Part shown: one piece after another, positions 11,624 through 23,045 of the stretch
How the letters are laid out: every line of letters starts with the position of its first letter
How positions within the stretch are numbered: the first letter of the stretch is position 1
NCBI GenBank assembly: GCA_963682025.1
Contig: OY821519.1
Coordinates: 250,540,358 to 250,604,357 of the forward strand
Source: Cordilura impudica
Taxonomy: Eukaryota > Arthropoda > Insecta > Diptera > Scathophagidae
DNA length: 64,000 nt
Direction of reading: 5' to 3'
The notes under the pieces: generated by a model
What the model saw: the letters and a program-made list of their open reading frames with translations, nothing else
Databases searched by the model: none
What the model was told of the DNA's origin: nothing
Position numbers and translations under genes: made by a program

Positions 11624-13395
11624 TTTTTTATCATGCACTAACTCAATCAGTTAATCAGTGAGTCACTGATGAGTCTAAATATATTATTATTGTCAAAGTC
11701 GTAAGGCAAATATTTTTGATGCTTAAAAACATCAACTTACACGCTTAATACCATATAACTCAGGACGGTGTTGAAAAATACTATAAATGTTACTTTTGAA
11801 TCAATTGCAACTGTTTAGAACCAATATTTCACATTAAAAAATGGTTTATGACTTGGGCTATTCAACGTACATAAAGAGAAATTTTAGTTTGAAATTGAAA
11901 TTTTATGTCTCAACCAATATTTATTTTATAAAACTAAATGTTTGACTTTTACTTTGTCATAAAGGATAAACGGAGAAAGTTATTGATCAAAAACTATAAA
12001 AAATTAACGGTTTATACTGAAAAGAAATAATTTTGGAAAAAATATTATTAAAAACATTCTGTAGGGACACGTGTTATTTTGTAGCCTTTTTTATATTTTC
12101 AGCAAATTTTACAACTTCCTCGAAATCTGTATTGTCCTGCAATTAAAGATTAGAGGACATATTTTTATGAATGCACTGCTGCTAGACATTTTTGATATCT
12201 GTTTCTTGTATTAACAATAATTGAAGTGAGCACTTAATGGAGCCACAGGCCTTAAGTCCTTTTGACTACTCAAGGTGTCGAAAACATCTTGGAAAAATGA
12301 ACAATTCTGTCACACAAAAAACCGTGATATATAAAGAAATTTCGAAACAATAAATCGAAAGAGATTTTTTCTTTGTGGAAAATAATGTAAAAAAATTCTT
12401 AAGAAATTTTCACATTTCAAAGACACCAGCCAGATCTCATAAAGTGACATGTTATGCTTAATAATGAAGAGATCATCCTTCACTATGTTGGGTACTTAAA
12501 CATTATTCTGTACGCTGTCATAAATGAAAAGATTTAAAATCCTGCTGTTCTTTTTCTGCATACATTTTTTTTTTATATTTTCTATGAAATTAAACGAAGA
12601 AAAGGGAATTGTTGCTTCCAGAACACTTTTGTACGTGATTTTGCGCATTTATTCCTTCTTTTTTTTGGCTAAACAATGGTTTTTTCTCTTTAGTTATTTT
12701 GTCTCTGCTGGTTTCACTTTCCTAATAATTTTGCATCTTTTGTTGAGTTTTTATTACAATTTCGTTGTATTATTGTTAAATGTTTTCTTTGTCATATCAT
12801 AAAAAAAATTATAAATTTACTTACGTTACTTTAATTGTAAGCGTGAGCATAATTATGGTTTAACAAAGATTTTCTATTGATTTCTTTATATTTGGGATTT
12901 GTAGCAGTGAATGGGCACATGATGTGCTGAAAAATATTGTGAATGAAAATTAATTAAAATGTTACGATTTGATAAACAATTGTACGGCAATTGTCGAAAA
13001 CTAAAATAAATGCAGTGATGAATATGTATGTACTCTTGCTTTGAAATTTTGTCACGTTTGTCAAATTTCTTAGAATGCATCTTATATAGAAGTGAAATTC
13101 TATTAAAAGAGTTCCAAAGAATATAAAAGACCTTTGTCATTAACTCTAAGGAAAAAAATATCATTAACTTAATCAAAGTTTTTAATATTAAAAGAGCTTA
13201 AAAAATAACTTGTACTATAAAAGTGCATATTCTCAGAAAAGTGGCTTTCCTCAACTGTGGAAAATTTAGCCCTCTACTAACATTTAATTTAATTCTTTAA
13301 GTATCTTCTCATATCGTAATCGTTATAATTCAGCAGTGTTTTGAATGAGCTAGGCATAGCCTGGTGTAAAAATTGCTACTCGTCAACGCTTATAA
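11624..13395. other. AT-rich spacer, no gene seen
   Basis: No domain-bearing frame was recognised. The frame at 12524-12802 is hydrophobic (F, L, I and V rich) because of T-rich DNA; the minus frame at 12886-13176 shows no family features. A CACTGATGAGTC string near 11,664 resembles half of a hammerhead core but lacks the matching GAAAC. Confidence 0.5.
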
Positions 13396-13568
13396 GCGCC
13401 CCGGTAGGTGAGTAGGTAGCGTGCTCGCCAATCATGCGGGGGTCGTGGGTTCGATTCCCACCAGAGGCTTTGGTCTGTCGCTGCAAAAAAAAAAAAACAA
13501 GCCAAATTAGAATCTGCAGACAAGCCACTCGGCTTCGCGGAACTAGGCTTAAAAAAAAAAAAAAAAAA
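13396..13568 (+). mobile_element. tRNA-derived SINE, copy 1
   Basis: The head contains a box A-like TAGGTGAGTAGG (13,405-13,416) and a good RNA polymerase III box B GGTTCGATTCC (13,448-13,458), about 32 bp apart. A 3' body follows (GAATCTGCAGACAAGCCACT, CGGCTTCGCGGAACTAGGCT), and it ends in an A-run at 13,551-13,568. The same head and body recur at 62,171-62,330, so it is a mobile family, not a tRNA gene. An internal A-run separates head and body in both copies. Confidence 0.85.
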
Positions 13569-13621
13569 TGATATGTATTTTATCTCTGCAGATAATGTCA
13601 AATTAACAAAAACTCAGCGAT

Positions 13622-13822
13622 TTGGTAATGTCTCAACCTTTAGAGGACGATCACGAAGTCGGTGGAATCGACGGCGAAATTACCAATCCAGATTTTTCAA
13701 TTAAAGAAAGTCAAATGTGTGATGAAATAAGTATTCAAAAAAGATTTTGCATGCAATGTAGAAATCCAGAGTGTCGGCTGCAGCAAACGTATATGCGCAC
13801 AGTATTCAAACACAGAATTTGA
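13622..13822 (+). CDS. short open frame of unknown identity (66 codons)
   Basis: The predicted peptide starts MVMSQPLEDDHEVGGIDG and ends with a cysteine cluster, FCMQCRNPECRLQQ. Base composition is clearly less AT-rich than its surroundings, and it sits between the SINE and a satellite block. No start context, splice site or family match is convincing. It may be an exon remnant or part of an unrecognised mobile element. Confidence 0.2.
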   Translation: MVMSQPLEDDHEVGGIDGEITNPDFSIKESQMCDEISIQKRFCMQCRNPECRLQQTYMRTVFKHRI

Positions 13823-13944
13823 CAAAATAAAATCTGACAAAAAAGTTGATCTGTTTTTCTGCAGTTTAATTAATAGGGGTAAAATTTACGACCACGTCAT
13901 TGACTATGTCCCAAAACTTCACCTCCATAGTTAAAGGTTAATAG

Positions 13945-14715
13945 AGTACTTTTCCGAAAAAATACCCTTCTTCTAAAAGTAAATTTTCCTTAAATAGGCT
14001 ACTATTTAAAAAACTGTTTATATATATATATATATATATAACTACTTAAAAAAATTGCTTTTCTTTAAAAGTACATTAATTAAAAAAGCACCATTTCTTA
14101 AAAAACACCTTTTAAATAGCTCATTTTTTTTAGCAAGTACCTTTTTTAAAAAAATACTTCTTTTTAAAAATTACATTTTCTTATATGAAAATTTCTTATT
14201 AAAAAGTATTTTTTAAGTACTTTTTCCTAAAAAAATATTTTTTCTTAAAAAGCAATTTTTCTAAAAAAAATAACATATCTGAAAAAAGTACTTTTTCTTA
14301 AAAAACTTCCTTTTCGTAAAAGAGTACCTCTTCTTAAAGTAATACCTTTTCTTAGCTTTTCTCCAAAAGAAAGTATCCTTCTAAAAAAAATCACATTTCC
14401 ATTAAAAAGTAGCATTTAAAAAAAGCTTTTCTTAAAAAGAGCATAGTTTTAAAAATTGCCTTTTCTGAAAATAGTAATATTTCTTTTCATAAAAAATTGC
14501 CTTTCCTATAAAAACCTTTTCCTAAAAAAGTAAATTTCTTAAAAAAGTACATTAAAAAAAACCCCTTTTCTTAAAAAGTATATTTTCCTTAAGTACGTTT
14601 TTTAATGAAGTGTCTTAAAAAACAATTAATTTTCTCACAAAAGTCTCTTTTATTAATAAATTAGCTTTCCTTAAAATGGCACTTTTTCTTAAGAACGTAA
14701 TATTTTTTTTTTTTT
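13945..14715. repeat. GTAC satellite block 3 (plus-type orientation)
   Basis: Imperfect units of the form TTTTCTTAAAAAAGTACC. A (TA)10-type microsatellite lies at about 14,020-14,041. Block 3 is separated from block 4 by about 230 bp of AT-rich non-satellite sequence (14,716-14,944). Confidence 0.85.
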
Positions 14716-14944
14716 TTATTTTATTATTTCAAAATCATACTTTATAAAAAAAAATAAAATATCTTAGAGAGAGTTGGTTAAAGCTACCTTACATCTATAA
14801 CAGTCATTTGAATTTTTAATGCGCATATAATTAATAATGAATTAGATCGGGAAGGAAAATTTTTATGATCGAAAAACTGTTTTTATAGAATAGGATAGTA
14901 AAATACTAAAAAAAATTATAAAAATACTTATAGTTTTTATATTT

Positions 14945-16940
14945 TGTTAAAAAAGTGTAGTTTCTTAAAAAACAACTTTTTCTTTAAATAGTCATTTTCT
15001 GCAATAAGCACGTTTTCTTAGAAAAGTACATTTTCTTATATACATAAGTACCTTTTTCTTAAAGAGTAACGTATCTTCAAAAAGAACTTATCCGTAGAAA
15101 AGTGCCTTTTTCTGTAAAAGGTACGTTTAATTATAAAAAGCACCTTTTCTAAAGAAAGTACCTTTTCTTAATATAGTAATTTTTTTAAACAAAGTACTTT
15201 TTCCTAAAAAGATATATTTTTTGTAAAAAAAGTGCCTTTCCAGAAAAAGTTCCCTTCCTAAAAAAATATTTTTAAATAAGTAACTTTTCTGAAAAAGTAA
15301 CTTTTCCTAAGTATTTTTCTTACAAAAATACTTTTTCTCAAAATAATTATTTTTTCTAAAAAAAAGTATCGTTTTTTTAAAAAAGTTATTGTTCTTACAA
15401 TAGTTCAATTTCCTTAAAAAGTACCTTTTCCTAAAAAAAATAATATTTCTTAAAAAGTGCCTGTGTTAAAAAAGTACTCTTTCTAAAAAAAAAATTTTTT
15501 TAACGTACATATTTTTAATAAAGTACCCTCTCTTAAAAATTACATTTTCTTGACAGAGAATCTTTTCCTTAAAAAGTACCATATCTTAAAATGTACTTTC
15601 CAAAACAGTAATTTTTCTTAAAAAATACCTTTGTTTAAAAAAGTACCCTCTCTTAAAAAATTAATTTTTCTTAAACAAAGTACCTGTTTTTAAAATTACT
15701 TTTTTCTTAAAAAAGGACATTTTCTTAAAAAAGTAGTTTCTCTTAAAAAGTACCTTTTTTTTAAATCTATTTTTTGTTAAGTACCTTTTCTTACAAAATA
15801 TCTTTTTCTAAAGAAAGTACACTTTACTTTAGAAAAAAGTAGATTTTCTTAAAAACAAATTTTTCTTAAAAAAGTACCTTTTCTTAAAATAACACCTACG
15901 AGTATATCAAAAAAATACTTTTAATAAAAATATCTTTTCATAAAGAATTATCGTTTTTTAAAGTACATTTCCTTAAAAAAGTACATTTTCTTATATAAGT
16001 AAAAAAGTACTTTTCGTAAAAAAGTACTTTTTCTTACAATAGTTTTCGTTTTTCTTAAAAAGTTCCTTTTCTAAAAAACTAATTTTTCTTAAAAAGTAGC
16101 TTTTTTAAAAAGCTACCATCTCTTAATAAATTAATTTTTCCAAAAAAAGTACATATTTTCAATGAAGTAAGTACCTTTTTTAAAAACTAATTTTTCTTAA
16201 AAACTAACATTTTCTTAAAAATACCTTTTCTTTATAATTAGCCTTTTCTTAAAAAAGTACATTTTCTTAAAAAAGTACCTTTTCTTAAAAAAGTACTTTT
16301 TCTTAAAAAAGTACCTTTTCTTAAAAAAGTACCTTTTCTTAAAAAAGTACCTTTTCTTAAAAAAGTACCTTTTCTTATAAAAGTACATTTTCGGAAAAAG
16401 GTGCTTTTTCTTAAAATAGTGATTTTCCCTTAAAAATTTCCTTTTCTAAAAAACTAATTATCTTAAAAAAACACCTTTTCTAAAAAACTAATTTTCTTAA
16501 AAAGTACCTTTGTTGAAAAAAATTACCATCTCTTAAAAAATTAGTTTTTCTAAAAAAATTGCTAATTTTTAATAAAGTACCGTTTTCAAAAAAGTATCTT
16601 TTCTTAAATAAAATACCTTTTAAAATTAACTTCTTTAAAAAAAAGTACCTTTTTTAACAAACTAATTTTCCTAAAAAGTACCTTTTCTAAAATAACAACT
16701 ATTTTTAAAATAATACCTTTTATTAAAAATACCTTTTCACAAAAAGTACCGTTTCTGAAAAAAAAATATTTATTTATTTTTTTTTTTTGAAAAGTACCTT
16801 TTCTTAAAAAGGTACCATTTCTTGTGTAAGTAATTTTTTCTTAATAATACATTTTCTTAAAAAGAAGTACTTTTACTTAATATAGTTCCTTTTTTAATAA
16901 TGTACACTCTTCAAAAAGTATCTTTTCTTAAGAAACTATA
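14945..16940. repeat. GTAC satellite block 4, with a clean 18 bp core array
   Basis: This block contains the best-preserved array. GTAC occurs at 16257, 16275, 16293, 16311, 16329, 16347, 16365 and 16383, exactly 18 bp apart, with unit GTACCTTTTCTTAAAAAA. The flanking units are diverged in A/T run length and lose exact phasing. The order, diverged flanks around a homogeneous core, is what unequal exchange would give. Confidence 0.95.
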
Positions 16941-19324
16941 TATATTTTTTTTTATATTAATTTCAGCCCGTTGCTTAGGCGCTATAAAAACTACAAAAAC
17001 CCAGGTGGAGGGTATCAAAGATTCGGAATTGTTTACTTTCTACAACATTGACTATATTTATTGTTTACCCATTTACAATTTTTAGCCATTCCAAGGAATC
17101 AATGGGACAAATTTATATATTTTAAAGTTGCAAAGTCGATTAAATTTCAAATCATTTCGAACAATATTTATTAGTTTGCAATACTCGAGGTACTTTTTTG
17201 GTTAGAGTATTAAAGGAGTAACTTGAGTAAGGTTTTATTAAGAAGCTAGAGCTTAATTGTAGGCTTTGTGGGTTTTGGGGGGTTGGTTTGTTATTATGAA
17301 TTTTAATCAAAACTTACTTATGTTACTCGTAGATCTATCGTAGTAAGGACGTAATTCAGTATTTAGTCTTTGACACCTGCAGAACTAGTTATTAATTCTT
17401 TATCAGGATTTTTTCAAGTTACGTATAGAACTTGTAGCTTTAAAGGCATTCCTTTTTGTTTAAATATTTTTTAAACAACTCCAATCAATTACCCACTAAT
17501 TCATAACAGCAAAAACTTTTCAAATGATCAACGAAACTTACCTCTCTAGTATCATTAATCATTTTCTAATTACTTTGATAACTATTACAAAAACTAAATC
17601 ATAAGCCATTCACCTGTAAAAGACTACACGACCGGACGACGGCGGGAAGGAAGATATAACAAACTTATCTTGACATGACAAACAGGCGGCACAATTAAGT
17701 ATTAAATATTTTAAACAAGTGTCTGGTCTGGACAGACTAATTTGTAGAGTTAGTAACAATATAATCACCATAATGTTTAATGGCAGAGTTCTAACTTTGT
17801 AACTACCAGTAAATATGGGAATGATGTAGAAGCAACCAACTGAGTTGTCTGCGACCATGAATACTTGTGACGTACTAGTAGTTAGGCTGCCACTTTCAAC
17901 TGTAGAACATAAAATGCGTCATAATCTCATTTAACGCATTAATGTAAGCAATTGATAAAAAAAAATCGAAAGAAAATAAAGGTTCCTAATAAAGGTCCAC
18001 GATTGCGATTGTATTGTATTTCGTTCGATATTATTTGTTATTGTCACCTAGGAGACTGTGACTCATATTACAAATTGTGTTTTTTTGTATATTCGTTCTT
18101 TAATATCCGTAAAATTCTTATACTAAAAAAAAGATGAGCTGCTATCTTTAAGCTACTAATGTTTCCTTTATTAGTTTTATTTTATTTTCATTTCGTATTT
18201 TTTTCTTATTCTCTTTTTTGGGTCATTTCCACTAATGGGACTTTATCTATTTTATGACTTCCTAAAAAGGGAGTTTAGTTTCGTTCGTCTGCTGCTTTTT
18301 TTTGTGATTTTTTGATTTTGAGGCTAAACTGTCGGCATTGTTATTCGTAAAACGACCACCTCTTAGTGCAGGTAACCTGTGGCCTGTTCTGTTATGCCAC
18401 ACGTACCTTTAAATACAATATTTGGTAAGACAATTAGTATTTATGTTTATCTAAGCTACATATTATCATAAAATGTTAGCAGCACGATTTTGTACTACAT
18501 TTCTAAGGTGGTCTTGATAAGAAATTATGGTTTTATTTCTGTTTTAAACCAAATGGAACTCTTCTAAAAGAACAGAACAGTGTGGCTTAATTCATATCTT
18601 AAATATTCTAATACGAAGTGCTCAAAATTTAAAGAATTTTTTATTAATTCTTTTTCAAAGAAGTTTCAAAATCTTTGGATTATAAGACTTACTTTTGTTA
18701 AATTAACAAATAAAAGGTACACCTCTGAGATCCCTTAATTAAACCAATTTGAAAACATCGGAAGTGTTTGGTGAATCTTTCAGCCTTTGCTCCATTTTGT
18801 CCAGTTAAGAAAATTTTAAATTGTTAGATAATATAGTAATCTAAGAATGGATTTAGCCAGTAGTCCCAAAGTAGAAGAAAACCTCTTTAGTATTGATTTT
18901 AAAAATATATAAATTAGCATTTAATGCATTTTAACACATAATTAAGGCCTTAATTCGAGGTTTTGAATATTAAAAATCAGATGTATCAAATGGGAACATA
19001 ACTTTACCATATTACCTCTAACAATATCGGTTCTTATTATTAGGACCATTGGCTTTTAAAAAATTTCATTTTGATATTTTTTATTTTTTTTTCAAAAGTA
19101 TTTCTGTTAATTTTTTTTAACTATTCCAAGAACTTGTTTTTTTATTGCCTAAAAAGGGTACCTAAATTTAAAAAAATAATAATTTAATATCCAAATGACT
19201 TGTCTTTCTACGAAAACTATTTTCAAAAATCTTTGTAAATTTTCCGTTATAAAAATTCAAAGCTACTATTTAATTATTCGAAATGGGTTAAGAAACCATT
19301 TATTATTTTTTCGCAGTTGGCAAT
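16941..19324. other. AT-rich spacer, no certain gene
   Basis: Apparently single-copy sequence. The only frame of note is on the minus strand at 17610-17858. The frame at 16900-17085 begins inside satellite. No transposon end or RNA gene was recognised. Confidence 0.5.
17610..17858 (-). CDS. possible small secreted peptide frame, unproven
   Basis: This 82-codon frame has an internal methionine followed by a hydrophobic run (MVIILLLTLQISLS) and then a cysteine-containing tail (CLKYLILNCAACLSC). It has the shape of a signal peptide plus a short mature region. The DNA is less AT-rich than the surroundings. The frame ends beside TTTTACAGGTGAAT, which could be a splice site. No family was recognised, and chance is a real alternative. 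Confidence 0.2.
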   Translation of the reverse strand: MVADNSVGCFYIIPIFTGSYKVRTLPLNIMVIILLLTLQISLSRPDTCLKYLILNCAACLSCQDKFVISSFPPSSGRVVFYR

Positions 19325-19880
19325 AGAGGTACCTTAAGAAAATCCACTTTTGTGAAAAATGTACTTTTTTAAGAAAGAGTACTTTCTTAAAAAAGACAAT
19401 TTTCACGAAAAGGTGCATTTTTCAAAAAGATAGTTCTCAGAAAAGGTACTTTTAAAAAAAGGATACGTTTTGAAAAACGTAATTTTTTTAAATTTCTTGG
19501 CAATGGTACTTTTTTAAGAAAATGTATTTGTTTAAAGAAAAAATACTTTATTAAGAAAAATGTACTTTTTTTACAAAAGGTACTTTTTTAGAAAAACTAC
19601 TTTTTTAGAAAAACTACTTTTTTAAGAAATGTACTTTTTAAGAAAAAGTACGCTTAAAAAAATACTTTTTTAAGAAACGCGGTTTTTGTGAAACTTTATT
19701 TTTTTAGAAAAACTACTTTTTTAGAAAAACTACTTTTTTAGAAAAACTACTTTTTTAAGAAATGTTACTTTTTAAGAAAAAGTACTTTTTTAAGAAACGC
19801 GGTTTTTGTGAAACTTTTTTTTTAAAGAAAACATGTTTTTTTAACGAAAATTTACTCGTTCTAAAGAAAATAGAGTTTTT
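19325..19880. repeat. GTAC satellite block 5 (minus-type orientation)
   Basis: Units of the type TTTTTTAAGAAAAAGTACT. It holds a local duplication of GAAACGCGGTTTTTGTGAAAC (near 19,672 and 19,794), about 122 bp apart, with runs of TTTTTAGAAAAACTAC between. At about 19,880-19,920 the orientation flips into block 6. Confidence 0.85.
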
Positions 19881-22800
19881 CATAAATAGCCAATCTCTTC
19901 TAAAAAGTTAGTTTTGCTTAAAAATACACCTTTCTCAAAAAGGTAAGTGCGCCTTATAAGGTACTTTTTCTAAAAGGTACTTTTTCTTAAAAGGTACTTT
20001 TTCTTAAAAGGTAATTTTTCCAAAAATCGTAAGTTTTCCTAAAAAGGAAATTTTTTCTAAAAAGGTAATATTTCCAAAAAACGAAGTTTTCCTTCAAAGG
20101 ATATTGTGTATACAAAAAAAATTTTTTCCTAAAAAGGTACTTTTTCTAAAAAAAATATCCTAAAAAGAAATTTCTCGTCAAAAAGTAGTTTTTCTAAAAA
20201 GGGTAGTTCTTTCTAATAAGGACTTTTTCCTAAAATTCAATAGGTAGTTCTTCCAAAATGGTAGTTTTTCCCAAAGATTCACTTTTTCCTTAAAAAAAGT
20301 AATTTCCTTAAAAAGTTAGTTATTTCCATATGAGTACTTTTTCCTATAAGTGTGTTTTTTTTTTAGAATGCTACTTTTCTCTTAAAATTTTCTTCGTTCT
20401 GAAAGGGTTATTTTCCCTACAAAGATTTTTTTCATAATAGTATGGTGTTTTCCTAACAAAACACTTTTTCCAAAAAATACCTTTTTCATTTAAAAAGTAG
20501 TTTTCCTTAAAAAGGTAGTTATTTCTAACAAATAGTTTTTCCAAAAGGCACTTTATTTTAAAAAAAGTGCTTTTTTAAAAAGATCCTTGTTTCTTAAAAA
20601 GCCATTTTGTCCTGAAAAGATATTTGCTTTCCCCAAAAAGTTTTTTTTTCTTTAAAATGTAGTTTTTCTAAAAAGGTAGTTTTCCTTAATAGATACTTTT
20701 TCCTAAAAAGTACTATTTCTTAAAATGGCAATTTTTCCTAGAAGGCAGTTTTCCTCGAAAGGTACATCTCCTAAAAACGTATTTTTCATAAAAAAATATT
20801 TTTTTCTAAAAAGATATTTATTCCTAGAAACATACTTTCCCTACAAAGGCATTATTTCCAAAAAAGGTACCTTTTCCTAAAAAGGTATTTTTTTTTAAAA
20901 GGTACTATTTCCTTAAAATGTAGCTTTTCTTCCAAATGTCCTTTTTTTGAAAGGTACGTTTTCCCAAAAAGGTGCTTTTTTCAAAAAAAAAAAAAATATT
21001 TTTCCCTAAAAGGCCACTTTTCCTAAAAAGATAATTGATTTTCTAAAAACGAAGTTTTTCTTAAAGAGGTAGTTTTTCCTACATACACCTTTTCCTAAAA
21101 AGCTAATTTTTTCTAACAAGCTTCTTTTTCTTAAAAAAACGCATTTGTTGCTTAAAAAGACACTTGCTTAAAGATCCTTCAAAAGTACTTTTTTCTAATA
21201 ATGTAGTTTTTACTAAAAAGGTGTTTTTTTCCTAAAAACGTAGTTTTTCTTACAGGGGTAATTTTTCCTAAAACGATTTTTTACTTTTTTCTAAAAATGT
21301 ACTGTTTTCTATAAAGTTACTTTTTTTCTAAAAAAAAATAGTTTTTACTAGAAAGGTAGTTTTTCCTAAAAATTTAGGTTTTCTTAAAATAGTGTCCATT
21401 TTCTAAAAAGGTACTTTTTCATAAAAGAGTACTTTTCCCACCAAAGGTATTTTTTTTTTTTGAAAACTTAAAATTTTTCTAAAAATTTACTTTTTTTATA
21501 AGAAGGTACCTTTTTCTAAAAAGGTACTTCTTTTTCTCAAAAAGGGAAATTTTTTTTTAAAAGGTGCTTTTTCTAAAAATTTACTTTTTCTTAAAAATTG
21601 ACTTTTTTTCTAAAAGGACACCTTTTTCTTAAACGGTATTTTTTCAAAAAAGGTGTGTTTTTCTCAAAGGATATTTTTTCTAAAATCGAAGTTTTTCCTA
21701 AAAAGTAACTTTTTCCTAAAGAGTTACTTTGTTCTTAAAATGTATTTTATAAAAATGGTACGTTTTTTAAAAGGCATTTTTCTCGATAAAGGTAAATTTT
21801 TTTATATACTTTTTCTTAAAAATTGACTTTCTTTCAAATTAAGGTTCCTTTTTCTAAAAAGATATATATTAAAAGGTGTTTTTTCCAAAAGGGTACTTTA
21901 CTTTAAAAAGGTATTTTTTTTTTTCTAAAAAGGCACTTTTTTCTAAAAAAAGCACTTTTTTCTAAAAGGTATTTTTTTAAAAGGTATTTTTTTCTAAAAA
22001 TTTACTTTATCTTGAAAATTTCCCTTTTTTCTAAAAAGGTACATTTTTTTAAAATTAATTCTTTAATAAGTACATTCTCCTAAAAAGATATTTTTTCCTT
22101 AAATCGTAGTTTTTCCTAAAAAGTTACTTATTTCCAAAAAGGTGTTTTTCTTGAAAAGGTACTTTATTTTAAAAATATATTTTTTTAATTTACTTTTTTC
22201 TAAAAAAGGTACTTTTTTCCAAAAATTCGCTTTTTCTCAAAAATTTACTATTTTTCTAATTAGTCACTACAAAAGATATTTCTACAAAAAAACATTTTCC
22301 CTAAAAGGTACTTTTTTAAAAAGGTAATTTTTCTAAAAAAAATCCTAAAAAAAATTTCTCCTCAAAAGGTACTTTATTCTAAAAATATAGTTTTTTAGTT
22401 TACTTTTTTCTAAAAAAGGAACTTTTTTTAAAACTCACTTTTTCTGAAAAATTTACTATTTTTCTAATTAGTTACTACAAAGGATATTTCTACAAAAAAA
22501 CTTTTTCCCTAAAAGGTACTTTTTTAAAAAGGTAATTTTTCTAAAAAAAATCCTAAAAAAAATTTCTCCTCAAAAGGTACTTTATTCTAAAAATATATTT
22601 TTTTAGTTTACTTTTTTCTAAAAAAGGAACTTTTGCTAAAATTCACTTTTTCTGAAAAATTTACTATTTTTCTAATTTACTTTTTTATAATTTACTTTTT
22701 CCTAAAATGGATTTTTTCTAAGAAGGTACCTTTTTCTAAAAAGATTTTTTTCTGATAAGATATTTTTTTTTTCTAAAACCGTAATTTTTCCCTTAAAGTT

Positions 22801-23045
22801 ATTATTTCCTAAAAAGATATTTTATTCTAAAAAGTTAGTTTTTTAAAAGATACTTTATGCTAAAAAGGTACTTTTTCCTAAAAGTAAATAGTTCTTCGAA
22901 ATAACTAGTTTTTTATGGAAGACACTTTCTCATAAAGTTATAATTTTCGCGAAGTACTATATTCAAAAGGTACCTTTCTCAAAAGGCACTTTTCCCAAAA
23001 GGTACTTTTCTTAAATTGTTATTTCATAAAAGTACCTTTCACTCA
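19880..23045. repeat. GTAC satellite block 6 (near-symmetric variant)
   Basis: The dominant unit is CTAAAAAGGTACTTTTTC, nearly self-complementary around GGTACT. A higher-order repeat of 208 bp occurs about three times at 22,185-22,690: CTAATTAG(T/C)ACTACAAA near 22,256 and 22,464, and AATTTCTCCTCAAAAGGTAC at 22,353 and 22,561. The frame at 22142-22327 is read-through of repeats. Confidence 0.9.

Noticed and set aside
11660..11700. CACTGATGAGTC string resembling a second hammerhead core
   Set aside because: No GAAAC follows at a suitable distance and no stem I or III pairing could be found.
12524..12802. 92-codon hydrophobic frame as a possible membrane protein
   Set aside because: T-rich DNA alone gives F, L, I and V-rich frames; no conserved motif, start context or neighbouring exon supports it.
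13396..13470. Functional tRNA gene
   Set aside because: Box B is good, but no full cloverleaf with paired acceptor arm can be drawn, and the same head plus body recurs at 62,171 with an A-tail, which marks a SINE.
16257..16386. Regular spacing suggested a CRISPR array
   Set aside because: There are no unique spacers; the whole 18 bp unit repeats, and the DNA is clearly eukaryotic.
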